Shown: positions 46,539 through 55,447, numbered from the stretch's first letter. The stretch is 64,000 nt of DNA from Bradyrhizobium cytisi (GCF_008123515.1 NZ_VSSR01000075.1:22408-86407); one strand, 5' to 3'. Notes: generated from the letters alone by a model not told the origin. Numbers and translations are program-made.

Positions 46539-48089
46539 TTAGCGCGTCTTGATGAAGCACATGCCAATGCGGCTCGAGGCCGCGGCGGCCTGACAGGTGA
46601 GACCTTTAGCACAGGTCCATGACGTAAAACTCTTATCGGGCGTTCCCGATCCCGCGTTTTGTAGAGAACAATGGGCGCCCCAGCCGTCCTGATATTCGGT
46701 GCCGGCGAGCTCCCGGCTGCCGCGGGTCTGCGGCCGGCTGGCAAATCCGCGTGAGAAATCAGGGCGTTTGCCCGCTGCAAAAGCGGTCAGGATGTCGCGG
46801 CGACGGAGCTGGTCGCCTACGAAATGCGGCGAGGCCGGCACGATGGTGGCATTCGACGGCCTGTCCGCAAGCCAGTCCACGCCCGGGAAATGGAAGCCGC
46901 CGATACCGCGGGTCTGGTGGCAGCCCGAGCAGGTGACATCGTTGAGGCGGCGCTGGAAGCCTGCGACCGAGCGGATGTTCTCCATGGCGATGCCGCGTGC
47001 CGCGGCCTGCTTCAGCGCGCCAACGACGTCGTTGTCGGTGAAGACGGGATCGCTCTTGCCCTCGCCTTTCTCTTCCCCTTGCATCAAACCGAACTCCGGC
47101 TGCATCGCCGAGGCGTCGAGGCCCGCAGGTGTCGGCGCCACGGCGGCCTTGGCGAGAAATTTATCCGGGATCAGCACGGTGCCGCGATCGAACTCGCGAA
47201 GATTCGCAGGCGCAAGCAGCCAGGCCTTGAAGTCGCGCCGGAGCGCATCATCGGCAAGGATGCGGTCGCGGTCGATCTGGTTCTCCAGCGTCGATTCCTC
47301 GAACGTCCTGGTGGCCGCGTCGTATTTGAACACCTTGAGCAGATAGTCGGAGCGGAAATCGTGCAGCGCCGATTTCGGTGCGATCGAGATCTGGATGTTG
47401 GTTTCGATGCGATCGATCATCGCATCATAGGGAACTGTGCGGCTGCCGAGCAGCCCTTGCCAATCGCCATTGTCCAGCCAGCGCCGCGCGACCTCGGCGC
47501 AGGTGACAGGCTTGCCGTCGCCATCGGTCTGGCGTGTGTCGTGCGCCTTCATCACCAGATTGAACGTCATCGGCAGGCGCGTCGCGGTGTTGCTGCCGTC
47601 CGGCCTGGTCTCGAACCGTGCCAGCCGATAGATCAGCCGGATCTCGCCGCAGGACTCCTCCGAGACATAGGCGCGGTCCATGCGATTGACGATGCCGGCC
47701 AGCACGAAGCGCGTGTCGGGGGATTTCAGCGCGGCGCGATCGAACAGCTGGACGTCGAAACCTTCGCCGACGCCGATGGTCTCGCCTGGCGAGGCCGCCT
47801 TGTGCTGCGCGATGTAGCGATCGAACTCCGCATCGATCGCTGGCGGAATTGCGTTCAGCTGCGGCAGCGAGGCGAACAGCAGATCGCTGGTCAGCGGAAC
47901 ATTCGCGTTCCGCTCAGGCTGCAGCAGGCGGGAAATCGACACAACATCGCTCTGGTCAAGCTTGCGGAGGAGATCGGGATCGGTGATCGCGGTGCCGCGC
48001 GCGAGCGGCGCGTTCTCAGCTGCCGAGAGCGACATGACGCCGCCAAACAACAGAATGGCAGCCAGGAGAATTCGCGGCGCGCGGCTCAT
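46539..48089 (-). CDS. Secreted protein with single c-type haem motif, function unknown
   Basis: A 516-residue protein with a signal peptide (ILLAAILLFGGVMSLSA). One haem motif CSGCH appears at about residue 391, in a segment RRLNDVTCSGCHQTRGIGGF that resembles di-haem oxidoreductases, but the rest does not match a family I can name. The C-terminus holds several Cys (HCSLQNAG, WTCAKGLTCQ, GMCFIKTR) that could form disulfides. GGAGG lies one base before ATG 48089. A periplasmic redox role is inference. Confidence 0.75.
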   Translation of the reverse strand: MSRAPRILLAAILLFGGVMSLSAAENAPLARGTAITDPDLLRKLDQSDVVSISRLLQPERNANVPLTSDLLFASLPQLNAIPPAIDAEFDRYIAQHKAASPGETIGVGEGFDVQLFDRAALKSPDTRFVLAGIVNRMDRAYVSEESCGEIRLIYRLARFETRPDGSNTATRLPMTFNLVMKAHDTRQTDGDGKPVTCAEVARRWLDNGDWQGLLGSRTVPYDAMIDRIETNIQISIAPKSALHDFRSDYLLKVFKYDAATRTFEESTLENQIDRDRILADDALRRDFKAWLLAPANLREFDRGTVLIPDKFLAKAAVAPTPAGLDASAMQPEFGLMQGEEKGEGKSDPVFTDNDVVGALKQAAARGIAMENIRSVAGFQRRLNDVTCSGCHQTRGIGGFHFPGVDWLADRPSNATIVPASPHFVGDQLRRRDILTAFAAGKRPDFSRGFASRPQTRGSRELAGTEYQDGWGAHCSLQNAGSGTPDKSFTSWTCAKGLTCQAAAASSRIGMCFIKTR

Positions 48090-48131
48090 GCCTCCAGTAA
48101 CACCGCGCGTGACAGCCTATTCAAGTAAAAA

Positions 48132-48157
48132 GGCGCTTCACGCGGTGGTGAAGCGCC
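48132..48157 (-). terminator. Rho-independent terminator after the gene at 48184-49212
   Basis: GGCGCTTCAC (48132-48141) pairs perfectly with GTGAAGCGCC (48148-48157) around a 6-base loop. Five T residues follow on the minus strand. Confidence 0.9.
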
Positions 48158-48183
48158 TCCTCGAGAAGTCGAATATCGAACGC

Positions 48184-49212
48184 TTAGCGCCCGACGATCA
48201 GGCCCTTCGCGGTGACAACCACCCATCGGCCATCCTGGCGGCGGATCGCATCGACGCGGCCGATGCCGGGAATGGGATCGCCGGCATAGACCTCGTACAG
48301 GCCACCCCGGCCCTCGATCAGCGCGCCGCCATTGGCGACGTCGCGGAGCCTCCAGCCGTCAATCGTCGGCAGGCGACCGACCTCGGTCTTCGGCGCGGCG
48401 GGCGCGGGCGCCGGGGCAGCAGCGGCCGTCGCGACCTGGGTCGGAGCCGGCGCGATCGAGCCGGTGGTCTCCTTCGCCGGCGCCGCGGCTACGGCCTGCG
48501 CGGGGGCGGCCGGCGGCGTAGTGCGGAGCTTGTCGACGGTCTCGGACAGCTTTGCGAGCTTGGCCATCGGTTCGGCCTGTGCCTTCTCGAGCTTATCGAG
48601 GCGATCGTTGGCCCGATTGAATTGGCTGACGCCGGTCTTCGAATTGTGCTCGACATTGGCCTTCAGCGCGACGATGTCGGCATCGATCCGCGAGACCGAC
48701 GCATCCAGCGCGCTGGTGTCGGCGACCTGCGCCGGCGCCGGGCTGGCGAAATGCATCATGCCGGCGGTCGCGAGCGCGCCGCTGACGGCGCCGACGCAGG
48801 CCGCGATCGCCACCACCGCGGCCATCGCCGACAGGCGGCGCTTGTTGCCGGTGTCCCGCACCTCGTCGGCCTTCACATGCGGGGCAAACTCTTCGCGGTC
48901 CCAGGACCGTTCCGAGGGCGCCATGACGATCAGCTTGCCGTGTTTAGGTTCGGGCTTGGTTTCAGCCTTAACGTCAGTCTCAACGTCAGTCTCAACGTCC
49001 GTCTTGGTTTCGAATTCCGGGACCTCGATCCTTGAAGCGTCGATCTTTGGCGGCTCGACCTTCGGAATGTCCGGCTTGGGCGGCGTCTCATGGTCTGGGG
49101 CGATCGAGGGGGCCTCGATGCCGGCGGCAGCCTCGACGGCCTGCGGCGCAGCGGCGTCGCCAGTCCGGTCACCCGTCTCTTGGCCGGCCAGTTCGGGCAT
49201 TGATTCGCTCAC
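48184..49212 (-). CDS. Single-pass membrane protein with Pro/Ala-rich linker and C-terminal SH3-like region, hypothetical
   Basis: 342 residues. A Pro/Glu-rich cytoplasmic N-terminus holds an imperfect TDVE repeat at about 70-82, followed by one membrane helix near 128-150, a coiled-coil stretch (VSRIDADIVALKANVEHNSK) and an Ala/Pro linker. The compact C-terminal domain reads IDGWRLRDVANGGALIEGRG, then GLYEVYAGDPIPGIGRVDAI. That C-terminal pattern recurs in alphaproteobacterial envelope proteins, where it resembles a secretion-pilotin-type fold. No function can be assigned. Confidence 0.75.
   Translation of the reverse strand: MSESMPELAGQETGDRTGDAAAPQAVEAAAGIEAPSIAPDHETPPKPDIPKVEPPKIDASRIEVPEFETKTDVETDVETDVKAETKPEPKHGKLIVMAPSERSWDREEFAPHVKADEVRDTGNKRRLSAMAAVVAIAACVGAVSGALATAGMMHFASPAPAQVADTSALDASVSRIDADIVALKANVEHNSKTGVSQFNRANDRLDKLEKAQAEPMAKLAKLSETVDKLRTTPPAAPAQAVAAAPAKETTGSIAPAPTQVATAAAAPAPAPAAPKTEVGRLPTIDGWRLRDVANGGALIEGRGGLYEVYAGDPIPGIGRVDAIRRQDGRWVVVTAKGLIVGR
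48971..49006. repeat. 12-bp in-frame tandem repeat
   Basis: ACGTCAGTCTCA occurs twice in a row (48971-48994), followed by a degenerate third unit ACGTCCGTCTTG. It encodes the acidic TDVE repeat in the 342-residue protein. Length changes in multiples of 12 bp would stay in frame. Confidence 0.8.
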
Positions 49213-49482
49213 GGCTCAAATACTCCAGTCCAGGTTGACTTTTTGGTAACTTTCATTGCTTGCGAATTCCTTACCTCGCGACCCGCTTACCGAAATTTTA
49301 GGAACTCGTCGGAGGCCGAATTGGGTCGGGAAAGTGGAACCGGCGTGGCGGCGTACAACAAATTGTCAGCCCATGTTGCCCTGCGGCAGACCCGCGGGGC
49401 TTAGCCGAAGGGGTTGTTTGCCCGTCACTGTTCCCCGGCTAACATAGGCCGTCCCGTCAGCCAGAAGGCGTTTGGGGGTGCC

Positions 49483-49854
49483 ATGACGATCGAGAAATGC
49501 ATCAACGTGTTTGGTGTCGATGACGTCATCTTCGAGGAGGGCTCGACCGGTCGCGAGCTGTTCGTCGTGCTCGACGGCGAGGTCGAGATCGCCAAGGTCG
49601 ACGGCGCGCGCAAGACCAGCATCATCAAGCTCGGCAAGGGCGAGTTCTTCGGCGAGATGGCCGTGATCGACGGCTCAGCGCGCTCGGCAACCGCGATTGC
49701 TTCCGCTCCGAACACGAAGGTGATGCGGATCAACCACGCCCGCTTCGTCTATCTCGGCAGCCAGCAGCCGGCGTTCGCGCTGATGGTGATGGACGCGCTG
49801 TCGAAACGACTGCGCGCCTCCAACGCGGTCACCTACCGGGCAGCGCAATCATGA
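49483..49854 (+). CDS. Stand-alone cyclic nucleotide-binding domain protein
   Basis: A 123-residue single cNMP-binding domain. The phosphate-binding cassette FGEMAVIDGSARSATAIA has Gly57, Glu58 and Arg67 in place, so ligand binding is likely. There is no DNA-binding or kinase domain. GGGGGT precedes ATG 49483; the frame remains open upstream. The stop overlaps the MBL-fold gene start by 4 bp, so it probably regulates or assists that enzyme. Confidence 0.88.
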   Translation: MTIEKCINVFGVDDVIFEEGSTGRELFVVLDGEVEIAKVDGARKTSIIKLGKGEFFGEMAVIDGSARSATAIASAPNTKVMRINHARFVYLGSQQPAFALMVMDALSKRLRASNAVTYRAAQS

Positions 49855-50663
49855 GCGAGCGAAAGCCGACCGCATTCCCGATCCTGATGAAGAACGACAT
49901 CTGCTCGCTGATCCAGGCGACGGACGACGTCTACCAGATCCGCTTCTCCAACCGCGCCGCCAATGCCTATCTCGTGCGCGGCTCGGCGCGCACCATCCTG
50001 ATCGATGTCGGGTTGTCCTCGAACTATCCGGCGATGGTCGAGTGCCTGAACTTCGCCGGCTGCCCGCCAGAGAAGATCGACATGGTGGTGCTGAGCCACG
50101 AACATCTCGACCATATCGGCGCCGCCTGGCACTTCAACGAGCGCCGCACCTATGTCGCCGCCCATCGGCTTGCCGCCAACAAGATCATGCTGCGCGACGA
50201 CTTTTCCATGCTGCGCAAGATGTTCAACGAGCCGAACGTCCCAATCAACATCGACATCTGGCTCGAGGAAGGCAATCTGATCGACCTCGGCAATTTCCGC
50301 CTCAACGTGATGTACACGCCGGGCCATACCTCGGCCTGCATCACGCTGTTCGACCAGGACAAGGGCTTGCTGTTCGCCGCAGACACCCTGATGCCCGGCG
50401 GCGTAATGGGCGGCGTGTTCGGCTCCGGCAGCATCTCCGACTACATCCAGTCGCTGGAGCGCATCAAGGGGCTGAACACGAAGATCCTGCTGTCAGGGCA
50501 CGGACGGCTGTCGGACACGCCGCAGGACGACGTGCGTATTGCCATTGCGCGCTCGCACGGCCTGCTGGAGGACACAGCGCAATTGTTCGACGCGCTGGAT
50601 GCGCGCTCGAACTTCGAGCCGATCATGCAGTCGGTGCGGGATTTGAACAAGCTGGATGATTGA
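49851..50663 (+). CDS. MBL-fold metallo-hydrolase
   Basis: A 270-residue metallo-beta-lactamase-fold enzyme with the metal motif SHEHLDH (His83, His85, Asp87, His88), His159 in YTPGHTSA, Asp178 in FAADTLM and a final His in LLSGHGRLS, all ligands of a dinuclear site. Family members include glyoxalases, lactonases and nucleases; I cannot choose among them. ATGA overlap with the cNMP-binding gene indicates translational coupling. Confidence 0.88.
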   Translation: MSERKPTAFPILMKNDICSLIQATDDVYQIRFSNRAANAYLVRGSARTILIDVGLSSNYPAMVECLNFAGCPPEKIDMVVLSHEHLDHIGAAWHFNERRTYVAAHRLAANKIMLRDDFSMLRKMFNEPNVPINIDIWLEEGNLIDLGNFRLNVMYTPGHTSACITLFDQDKGLLFAADTLMPGGVMGGVFGSGSISDYIQSLERIKGLNTKILLSGHGRLSDTPQDDVRIAIARSHGLLEDTAQLFDALDARSNFEPIMQSVRDLNKLDD

Positions 50664-50665
50664 TT

Positions 50666-50745
50666 CGTCATTGCGAGCGCAACGAAGCAATCCAGAATCC
50701 CGCCGCAGTGACAGTCTGGATTGCTTCGCTGCGCTCGCAATGACG
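50666..50745. repeat. Intergenic inverted repeat, CGTCATTGCGAG family
   Basis: Left end CGTCATTGCGAGCGCAACGA and right end GCTGCGCTCGCAATGACG are nearly perfect inverted copies, with AGCAATCCAGA / TCTGGATTGCT inside. It sits between convergent genes. Confidence 0.88.
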
Positions 50746-50767
50746 CAGTGTGGGTTATCAGCCCGGC

Positions 50768-51265
50768 TCACATCACCACCGGCTTATCCGGCAGCTCGTT
50801 CGGATGCGGGCCACCCGGCGGATAGTACTTGGCCAGCTCCTTCGACACCGCAGCAATGCCGTCAATCACGCCGCGCTCGAACTGGCCCGCGCCGAACTCG
50901 GCCTCCATCGCGCGGCAGATCGTCTCCCAGCCCTCGCTGCCGACCTTCGCGTCGATGCCGCGATCGGCGATGATCTCGACATCGCGGTCGGCGAGCAGCA
51001 GGTAGATCAGCACGCCGTTATTATGCGCGGTGTCCCAGATCCGCAAATGCGAGAACACGTCGAGCGCGCGCTCGCGGGCATGCTGATTGCGAAACAGCGG
51101 ACGGCCGTCGAGCGCGCCTTCGGCGACGAAGCGGACCTGGCCGGAATGCGTCGCCTCGCTTCGCTTGATGGCCTGCTCGATGCGGTCGAGCACGCCTTGC
51201 GGAAACACCTGCCTCGCACGCCAATGATGCTGCACGAGATGCCTGACGATGCGCCCAATGCTCAT
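50768..51265 (-). CDS. TPM-domain protein (second of pair)
   Basis: A 165-residue protein made of one TPM domain (LDRIEQAIKRSEATHSGQVR, DNGVLIYLLLADRDVEIIAD-like core, ERGVIDGIAAVSKEL). It has no signal peptide. It begins two bases after the stop of the larger TPM protein. With lemA this forms the common LemA-TPM-TPM arrangement. Its enzymatic activity is unproven. Confidence 0.85.
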   Translation of the reverse strand: MSIGRIVRHLVQHHWRARQVFPQGVLDRIEQAIKRSEATHSGQVRFVAEGALDGRPLFRNQHARERALDVFSHLRIWDTAHNNGVLIYLLLADRDVEIIADRGIDAKVGSEGWETICRAMEAEFGAGQFERGVIDGIAAVSKELAKYYPPGGPHPNELPDKPVVM

Positions 51266-51267
51266 GC

Positions 51268-52158
51268 CTACCAGCTCCCCGAGGCGCCGCCGCCACCAAA
51301 GCTGCCGCCGCCGCCACTGAAGCTGCCATTGTCACTGGACGATGACCCGCTGCTCCAGCTGCTTCCCGACGAGGAACCGCTCGACCACGAGCCGCCGCGC
51401 GACGACCCCGTCGATGCCGGAAACAGATCGGCGATGAAGGACAGCACGAACCCGATGATCCCGGCGAGCAAGGCTACCCCTGCGGATCCGATGATGAGCA
51501 ACGCCAGGATGGCGATCACGCTGCCGGTTGCGACCGAACCCAGCAATCGCCCCAGCAGCGCGCGCAGGAAACCGCCGACGACGAGCGAGGCAAACAGGAC
51601 GACCGGGGCGAGCGGCCCGATCTCGTCCAGATTGGCAAAATTCACGCTGCGTGAGGGAACCGGCAGTGGCTCGCCGTTGACGACGCGCATCATCCGCTCG
51701 ACGCCGGCCGAGATGCCGCCGGCGAAATCACCGTCCCTGAATTTTGGCGTGATGACCTCGTCAATGATCCGCCGCGACGTCACGTCGGTGAGCGCGCCTT
51801 CGAGGCCGTAGCCAACCTCGATGCGCAGATGCCGGTCGTTCTTCGCGACCACGAGGATCGCGCCGTCGTCGACCTTCTTGCGGCCGATCTTCCAGGCCTC
51901 CGCAACGCGGATGGAGAATTGCTCGATCGTCTCCGGGTCCGTGGTCGGCACGATCAGCACTGCGAGCTGGCTGCCCTTCCGCGTTTCGAAGTCGCTGAGC
52001 TTCTGCGACAGAACGGCAATGTCACTGCTCGACAACGTGCCGGTCCGGTCGACCACGCGACCGGTGAGCTGCGGCACGGCGACGTCGGCTGACGCGGAGA
52101 ACGCCCAGCCAAGGACGAGCGCGAACACGACCATCGCTCGCCACAACGTAGCTGTCAT
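51268..52158 (-). CDS. TPM-domain membrane protein (YgcG-like)
   Basis: 296 residues: signal peptide (WRAMVVFALVLGWAFSASA), periplasmic TPM domain at about 30-160 (LTGRVVDRTGTLSSSDIAVL, RIEVGYGLEGALTD), two or more membrane helices at about 180-240, and a Ser/Gly-rich low-complexity tail. The proposed start ATG 52158 lies in the end of an intergenic repeat and lacks a clear ribosome site; ATG 52134 is an alternative. It lies in an operon with lemA and a second TPM gene. Confidence 0.82.
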   Translation of the reverse strand: MTATLWRAMVVFALVLGWAFSASADVAVPQLTGRVVDRTGTLSSSDIAVLSQKLSDFETRKGSQLAVLIVPTTDPETIEQFSIRVAEAWKIGRKKVDDGAILVVAKNDRHLRIEVGYGLEGALTDVTSRRIIDEVITPKFRDGDFAGGISAGVERMMRVVNGEPLPVPSRSVNFANLDEIGPLAPVVLFASLVVGGFLRALLGRLLGSVATGSVIAILALLIIGSAGVALLAGIIGFVLSFIADLFPASTGSSRGGSWSSGSSSGSSWSSGSSSSDNGSFSGGGGSFGGGGASGSW

Positions 52159-52256
52159 CGCCCGGCTCGACCGGGCGATCCAGTATTCCAGGGACGCCAG
52201 CGGGATACGGAGAGGCCGCGGCGTACTGGATTCCCCGCCTTCGCGGGGAATGACAG
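52154..52256. repeat. Intergenic inverted repeat, ATCCAGTATTCC family
   Basis: Left end GTCATCGCCCGGCTCGACCG and right end CTTCGCGGGGAATGACAG, with CGATCCAGTATTCC / GTACTGGATTCC inside. It is related to the copies at 13699 and 30271. Its left edge contains the proposed start codon of the TPM gene. Confidence 0.8.
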
Positions 52257-52290
52257 TGGTGGGCGGAGCGCGCATCGGGAGCGGACGCGC

Positions 52291-52899
52291 TTACTTCGAC
52301 GGCGCGGGGGCAGGATTGAAATCGACTTTCGGCGCGGTCGAGATCTCCTTCTCGTTGTCGACCGAGAAATTCGGCTTCTCCTTGTAGCCGAACATCATCG
52401 CGGTGAGGTTGTTCGGGAACGATCGGACGGTGACGTTATACTCCTGCACCGACTTGATGTAGCGGTTGCGCGCGACCGTGATGCGGTTCTCGGTGCCTTC
52501 GAGCTGGGACATCAGGTCCTTGAACAGGGCGTCCGATTTGAGCTGCGGATAATTTTCCGTGACTACAAGAAGCCGCAACAACGCGCTGGAGAGCTCGCCT
52601 TGGGCGGCCTGGAACTTCTGGAAAGCGGAGGGATCGTTGAGCACCTCCGGCGTCGCCTGGATGCTGCCGACCTTGGCGCGGGCATTGGTGACCCCGAGCA
52701 GCACGTCCTTCTCCTGCTGCGCAAAGCCCTTCACCGAGTTGACGAGATTGGGCACGAGATCGGCGCGGCGCTGATACTGGTTCACCACCTCGGACCAGTT
52801 GGCCTTGATCTGCTCGTCCTCGCTCTGGATCGCGTTGTAGCCGCAATTGGTGAGGCTGAGCGAGGCCAGCGCTGCCAGCACGGTCAGGATCTTGCGCAT
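52291..52899 (-). CDS. lemA: LemA family protein
   Basis: A 202-residue protein with an N-terminal signal/anchor ending LSLTNCGYN, where Cys19 could be a lipid site although Asn precedes it, then a helical LemA domain (IKANWSEVVNQYQRRADLVP, LVNSVKGFAQQEKDVL, NRYIKSVQEYNVTVRSFPNN). GGGAG lies 8 bases before ATG 52899. It is first in the LemA-TPM-TPM cluster; the function is not established. Confidence 0.92.
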   Translation of the reverse strand: MRKILTVLAALASLSLTNCGYNAIQSEDEQIKANWSEVVNQYQRRADLVPNLVNSVKGFAQQEKDVLLGVTNARAKVGSIQATPEVLNDPSAFQKFQAAQGELSSALLRLLVVTENYPQLKSDALFKDLMSQLEGTENRITVARNRYIKSVQEYNVTVRSFPNNLTAMMFGYKEKPNFSVDNEKEISTAPKVDFNPAPAPSK

Positions 52900-52960
52900 C
52901 AAAATTTCTCCCGGTGGAATCGGGTGCAAATTACCAGATTTTGGCGCTACACACTCAACT

Positions 52961-52999
52961 GTCGTCCCGGACAAGCGCAAGCGCAGATCCGGGACGACG
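52961..52999. repeat. Short intergenic inverted repeat, GTCGTCCCGG family
   Basis: GTCGTCCCGGA on the left and TCCGGGACGAC on the right are inverted around a short loop. It lies between the lemA start and the stop of the molybdenum hydroxylase gene. Confidence 0.75.
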
Positions 53000-53006
53000 A
53001 GGAGAG

Positions 53007-55331
53007 TTAGCCGCCCACCTTCGCGTCCTTGATCGCCTTCCAGATCTTCTGCGGCGTCAGCGGGGTGTTGAGCTGGGTGATGCCGAGCTCGGCCAATGCA
53101 TCCATCACGCCGTTGGTGACGCAAGGCGGGCCGCCGATGGCGCCGGATTCGCCGCAGCCCTTGGCGCCGAGCGGATTGGTGCGGCAGGGCGCGGAATCGT
53201 CGAGCGTCACCACGATCGGCGGGACGTCATCGGCGCGCGGGATGCAATAGTCCTGATAGCTCGCGGTCAGGAGCTGGCCGTCGGCATCATACGACACGCC
53301 CTCATACAGCGCCTGGCCGATGCCCTGCGCGACGCCGCCATGGATCTGCCCCGTCACCAGCATCGGGTTCACGGCCACACCGACGTCGTCGACGGTGGTG
53401 TAGCGCACGACCTTGGACACGCCGGTGTCCGGATCGATCTCGACCTCACAGATGTGGGTACCGTTGGGCCAGCTGGGACCGTCGACCTCGCCCTCGGAAT
53501 CGACGCTGAGCTTTGCGCTACTCTCCTTCTCGGCGATGTCAAACAGGCTGATGCGACGGTCTGTGCCGACCACGGTGAGCATGCCGCCCTGGTACTCGAT
53601 ATCCTCGACCGAGGTCTCCAGCATGTTCGCCGCCTTCTCGCGCGCCTTCTGGATCAGATCGTTGGAGGACACCGCCACGGCCGTGCCGCCGACGAACAGC
53701 GAGCGCGAGCCGACGCTGCCAAAGCCCATCGCGAGATCCGTGTCTCCCTGGATGACGTCGATCTTGTCCATGGGGATGCCGAGCGTGTCGGAGATCATCT
53801 GGGTGTAGGTGGTCTGCAGCCCCTGCCCCATCGCCATGGTGCCGGAATGCAGCACGACCCGGCCTTGCGACGTCGCATGCAGGCTGACCTTCTCGGTATG
53901 AGCGCGGCCGCCGGTCCATTCGATGTAGGAGGTGAGACCGCGGCCGTAGAGCAGGCCCTTCTTCTTCGCCGCCTTCTTGCGCGCGGCAAAGCCGTCCCAG
54001 TCGGCGAGTTTTACCGCGCGATCGAGCATGTGGGCGAAGGCGCCGGAATCGTACACCTGACCGGCGGCGTTGGTGTAGGGCAGCTGCGCCGGCTTGATGT
54101 AGTTCGCTTTGCGGATCGCGCGCGGATCCATGCCGATTTTTCGCGCGGCAGCGTCGAACAGGCGCTCGACGATAAAGACGGCTTCCGGACGACCGGCACC
54201 ACGATAGGCACCGACCGGCGCGGTGTGGGTCATCACCGATTTGACCTCGAAATGCACTAGCGGCAGGTCGTAGACGCCGGTCTGCACGAATGGCCCGAGC
54301 ACCAGCGGGATGATGTTGGCCGCGCCCGAGGAATACGCGCCGGTGCAGCCGATCGAGGTGACGCGATAGGCCAGCACCTTGCCTTTCTCGTCGAGCGCGA
54401 AGGACGCCGTCGAGGTGAGATCGCGGCCGTGGGTGCCGCCGACGAATTCGTCGGTGCGGTCACCGCGCCAGCGGATCTTCCGGTTCAGCTTGGTCGCGAC
54501 ATAGGCGACAATGCCGTCTTCCGGATAGAGGTTGGTCTTCTGGCCAAAGCCGCCGCCGATGTCGCCGACCAGCACGCGCACGCTGTCCTTGGGGCGCTTG
54601 AGCACGGCTTCGGCCAGCACATCGCGGGTCGAGGCCGGGGTCTGCGACTGCACGTGCAGGAGGAGGCGGCCGGTCTTCTGGTCGATCTCGGCAATGGTCG
54701 AGCGCGGCTCCATCGCCGACGGCACGAGGCGCTGGCTGACGAGATCGAGCTCGACTGTGTGCGCGGCCTTGGCGAAGGCCTCATCCACCTTGGCGGCATC
54801 GCCATAGCTCATCGCACCGACGATGTTATCAGGGGCGTCCGGCCACACCACGGGCGCGCCGGGTTTCACGGCCGCGACGGGATCGACTACGGCGGGCTGC
54901 ACGTCGTATTCGATCACGATCGCTTCGGCCCCGCTCTGGGCCTCCGCACGTGACGAAGCCACCACGGCCGCCACCGCCTCGCCGGTGTAACGCACGACCT
55001 CATGGGCGAGCAGCCGCCGCGGCGGCACCGTCATCGGCTTGCCGTCGGGGCGCTTGAAGATGCTCAGGGTCGGGATGGTGCCGACATCGTCCTTGATCAG
55101 GTCAGTGCCGGTGTAGATCGCGGTGACGCCAGGCATCGATGCCGCAGCGCTGGTGTCGATCGAGACGATCTTGGCGTGCGCATGCGGTGACCGCAGCAGG
55201 TGCAACCACAGCGCGCCGTCCTCCGGCTTGTCGTCGATGAATTGCCCCTTCCCGGTGAGCAGCCGCTGATCTTCCAAACGCTTGACGGGCTGGCCCGCTC
55301 CGAAACGCAAATTGCCGGGAAGAATGTTCAT
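53007..55331 (-). CDS. Xanthine dehydrogenase/CoxL-family molybdopterin-binding large subunit (form II-like)
   Basis: A 774-residue molybdenum hydroxylase large subunit. The active-site loop reads VGAYRGAGRPEA (AYRGAGR at 375-381), the form II CoxL pattern rather than the AYxCSFR of true CO dehydrogenase. The catalytic Glu728 lies in GAKGCGESGAIGGPP. The start is ATG 55331 behind GAGGATCC; the longer frame to 55424 is not supported. No FAD (medium) or 2Fe-2S (small) subunit gene is adjacent. The substrate is unknown. Confidence 0.88.
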   Translation of the reverse strand: MNILPGNLRFGAGQPVKRLEDQRLLTGKGQFIDDKPEDGALWLHLLRSPHAHAKIVSIDTSAAASMPGVTAIYTGTDLIKDDVGTIPTLSIFKRPDGKPMTVPPRRLLAHEVVRYTGEAVAAVVASSRAEAQSGAEAIVIEYDVQPAVVDPVAAVKPGAPVVWPDAPDNIVGAMSYGDAAKVDEAFAKAAHTVELDLVSQRLVPSAMEPRSTIAEIDQKTGRLLLHVQSQTPASTRDVLAEAVLKRPKDSVRVLVGDIGGGFGQKTNLYPEDGIVAYVATKLNRKIRWRGDRTDEFVGGTHGRDLTSTASFALDEKGKVLAYRVTSIGCTGAYSSGAANIIPLVLGPFVQTGVYDLPLVHFEVKSVMTHTAPVGAYRGAGRPEAVFIVERLFDAAARKIGMDPRAIRKANYIKPAQLPYTNAAGQVYDSGAFAHMLDRAVKLADWDGFAARKKAAKKKGLLYGRGLTSYIEWTGGRAHTEKVSLHATSQGRVVLHSGTMAMGQGLQTTYTQMISDTLGIPMDKIDVIQGDTDLAMGFGSVGSRSLFVGGTAVAVSSNDLIQKAREKAANMLETSVEDIEYQGGMLTVVGTDRRISLFDIAEKESSAKLSVDSEGEVDGPSWPNGTHICEVEIDPDTGVSKVVRYTTVDDVGVAVNPMLVTGQIHGGVAQGIGQALYEGVSYDADGQLLTASYQDYCIPRADDVPPIVVTLDDSAPCRTNPLGAKGCGESGAIGGPPCVTNGVMDALAELGITQLNTPLTPQKIWKAIKDAKVGG

Positions 55332-55447
55332 TCCGCTGGATCCTCGGGGTCTCTTGAAATTCGGGCTGCCTTTTAGCGGAACGAGCCATGCGAGACCAGC
55401 CGCGCTTTTGGGCGGCGGGACCATGGATTCGTCATGCCCGGAGGGGC

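Noticed and set aside
49213..49482. Possible small gene before the cNMP-binding gene
   Set aside because: A 63-codon frame at 49256-49447 has no ribosome site, no conserved features and a Pro/Arg-rich translation.
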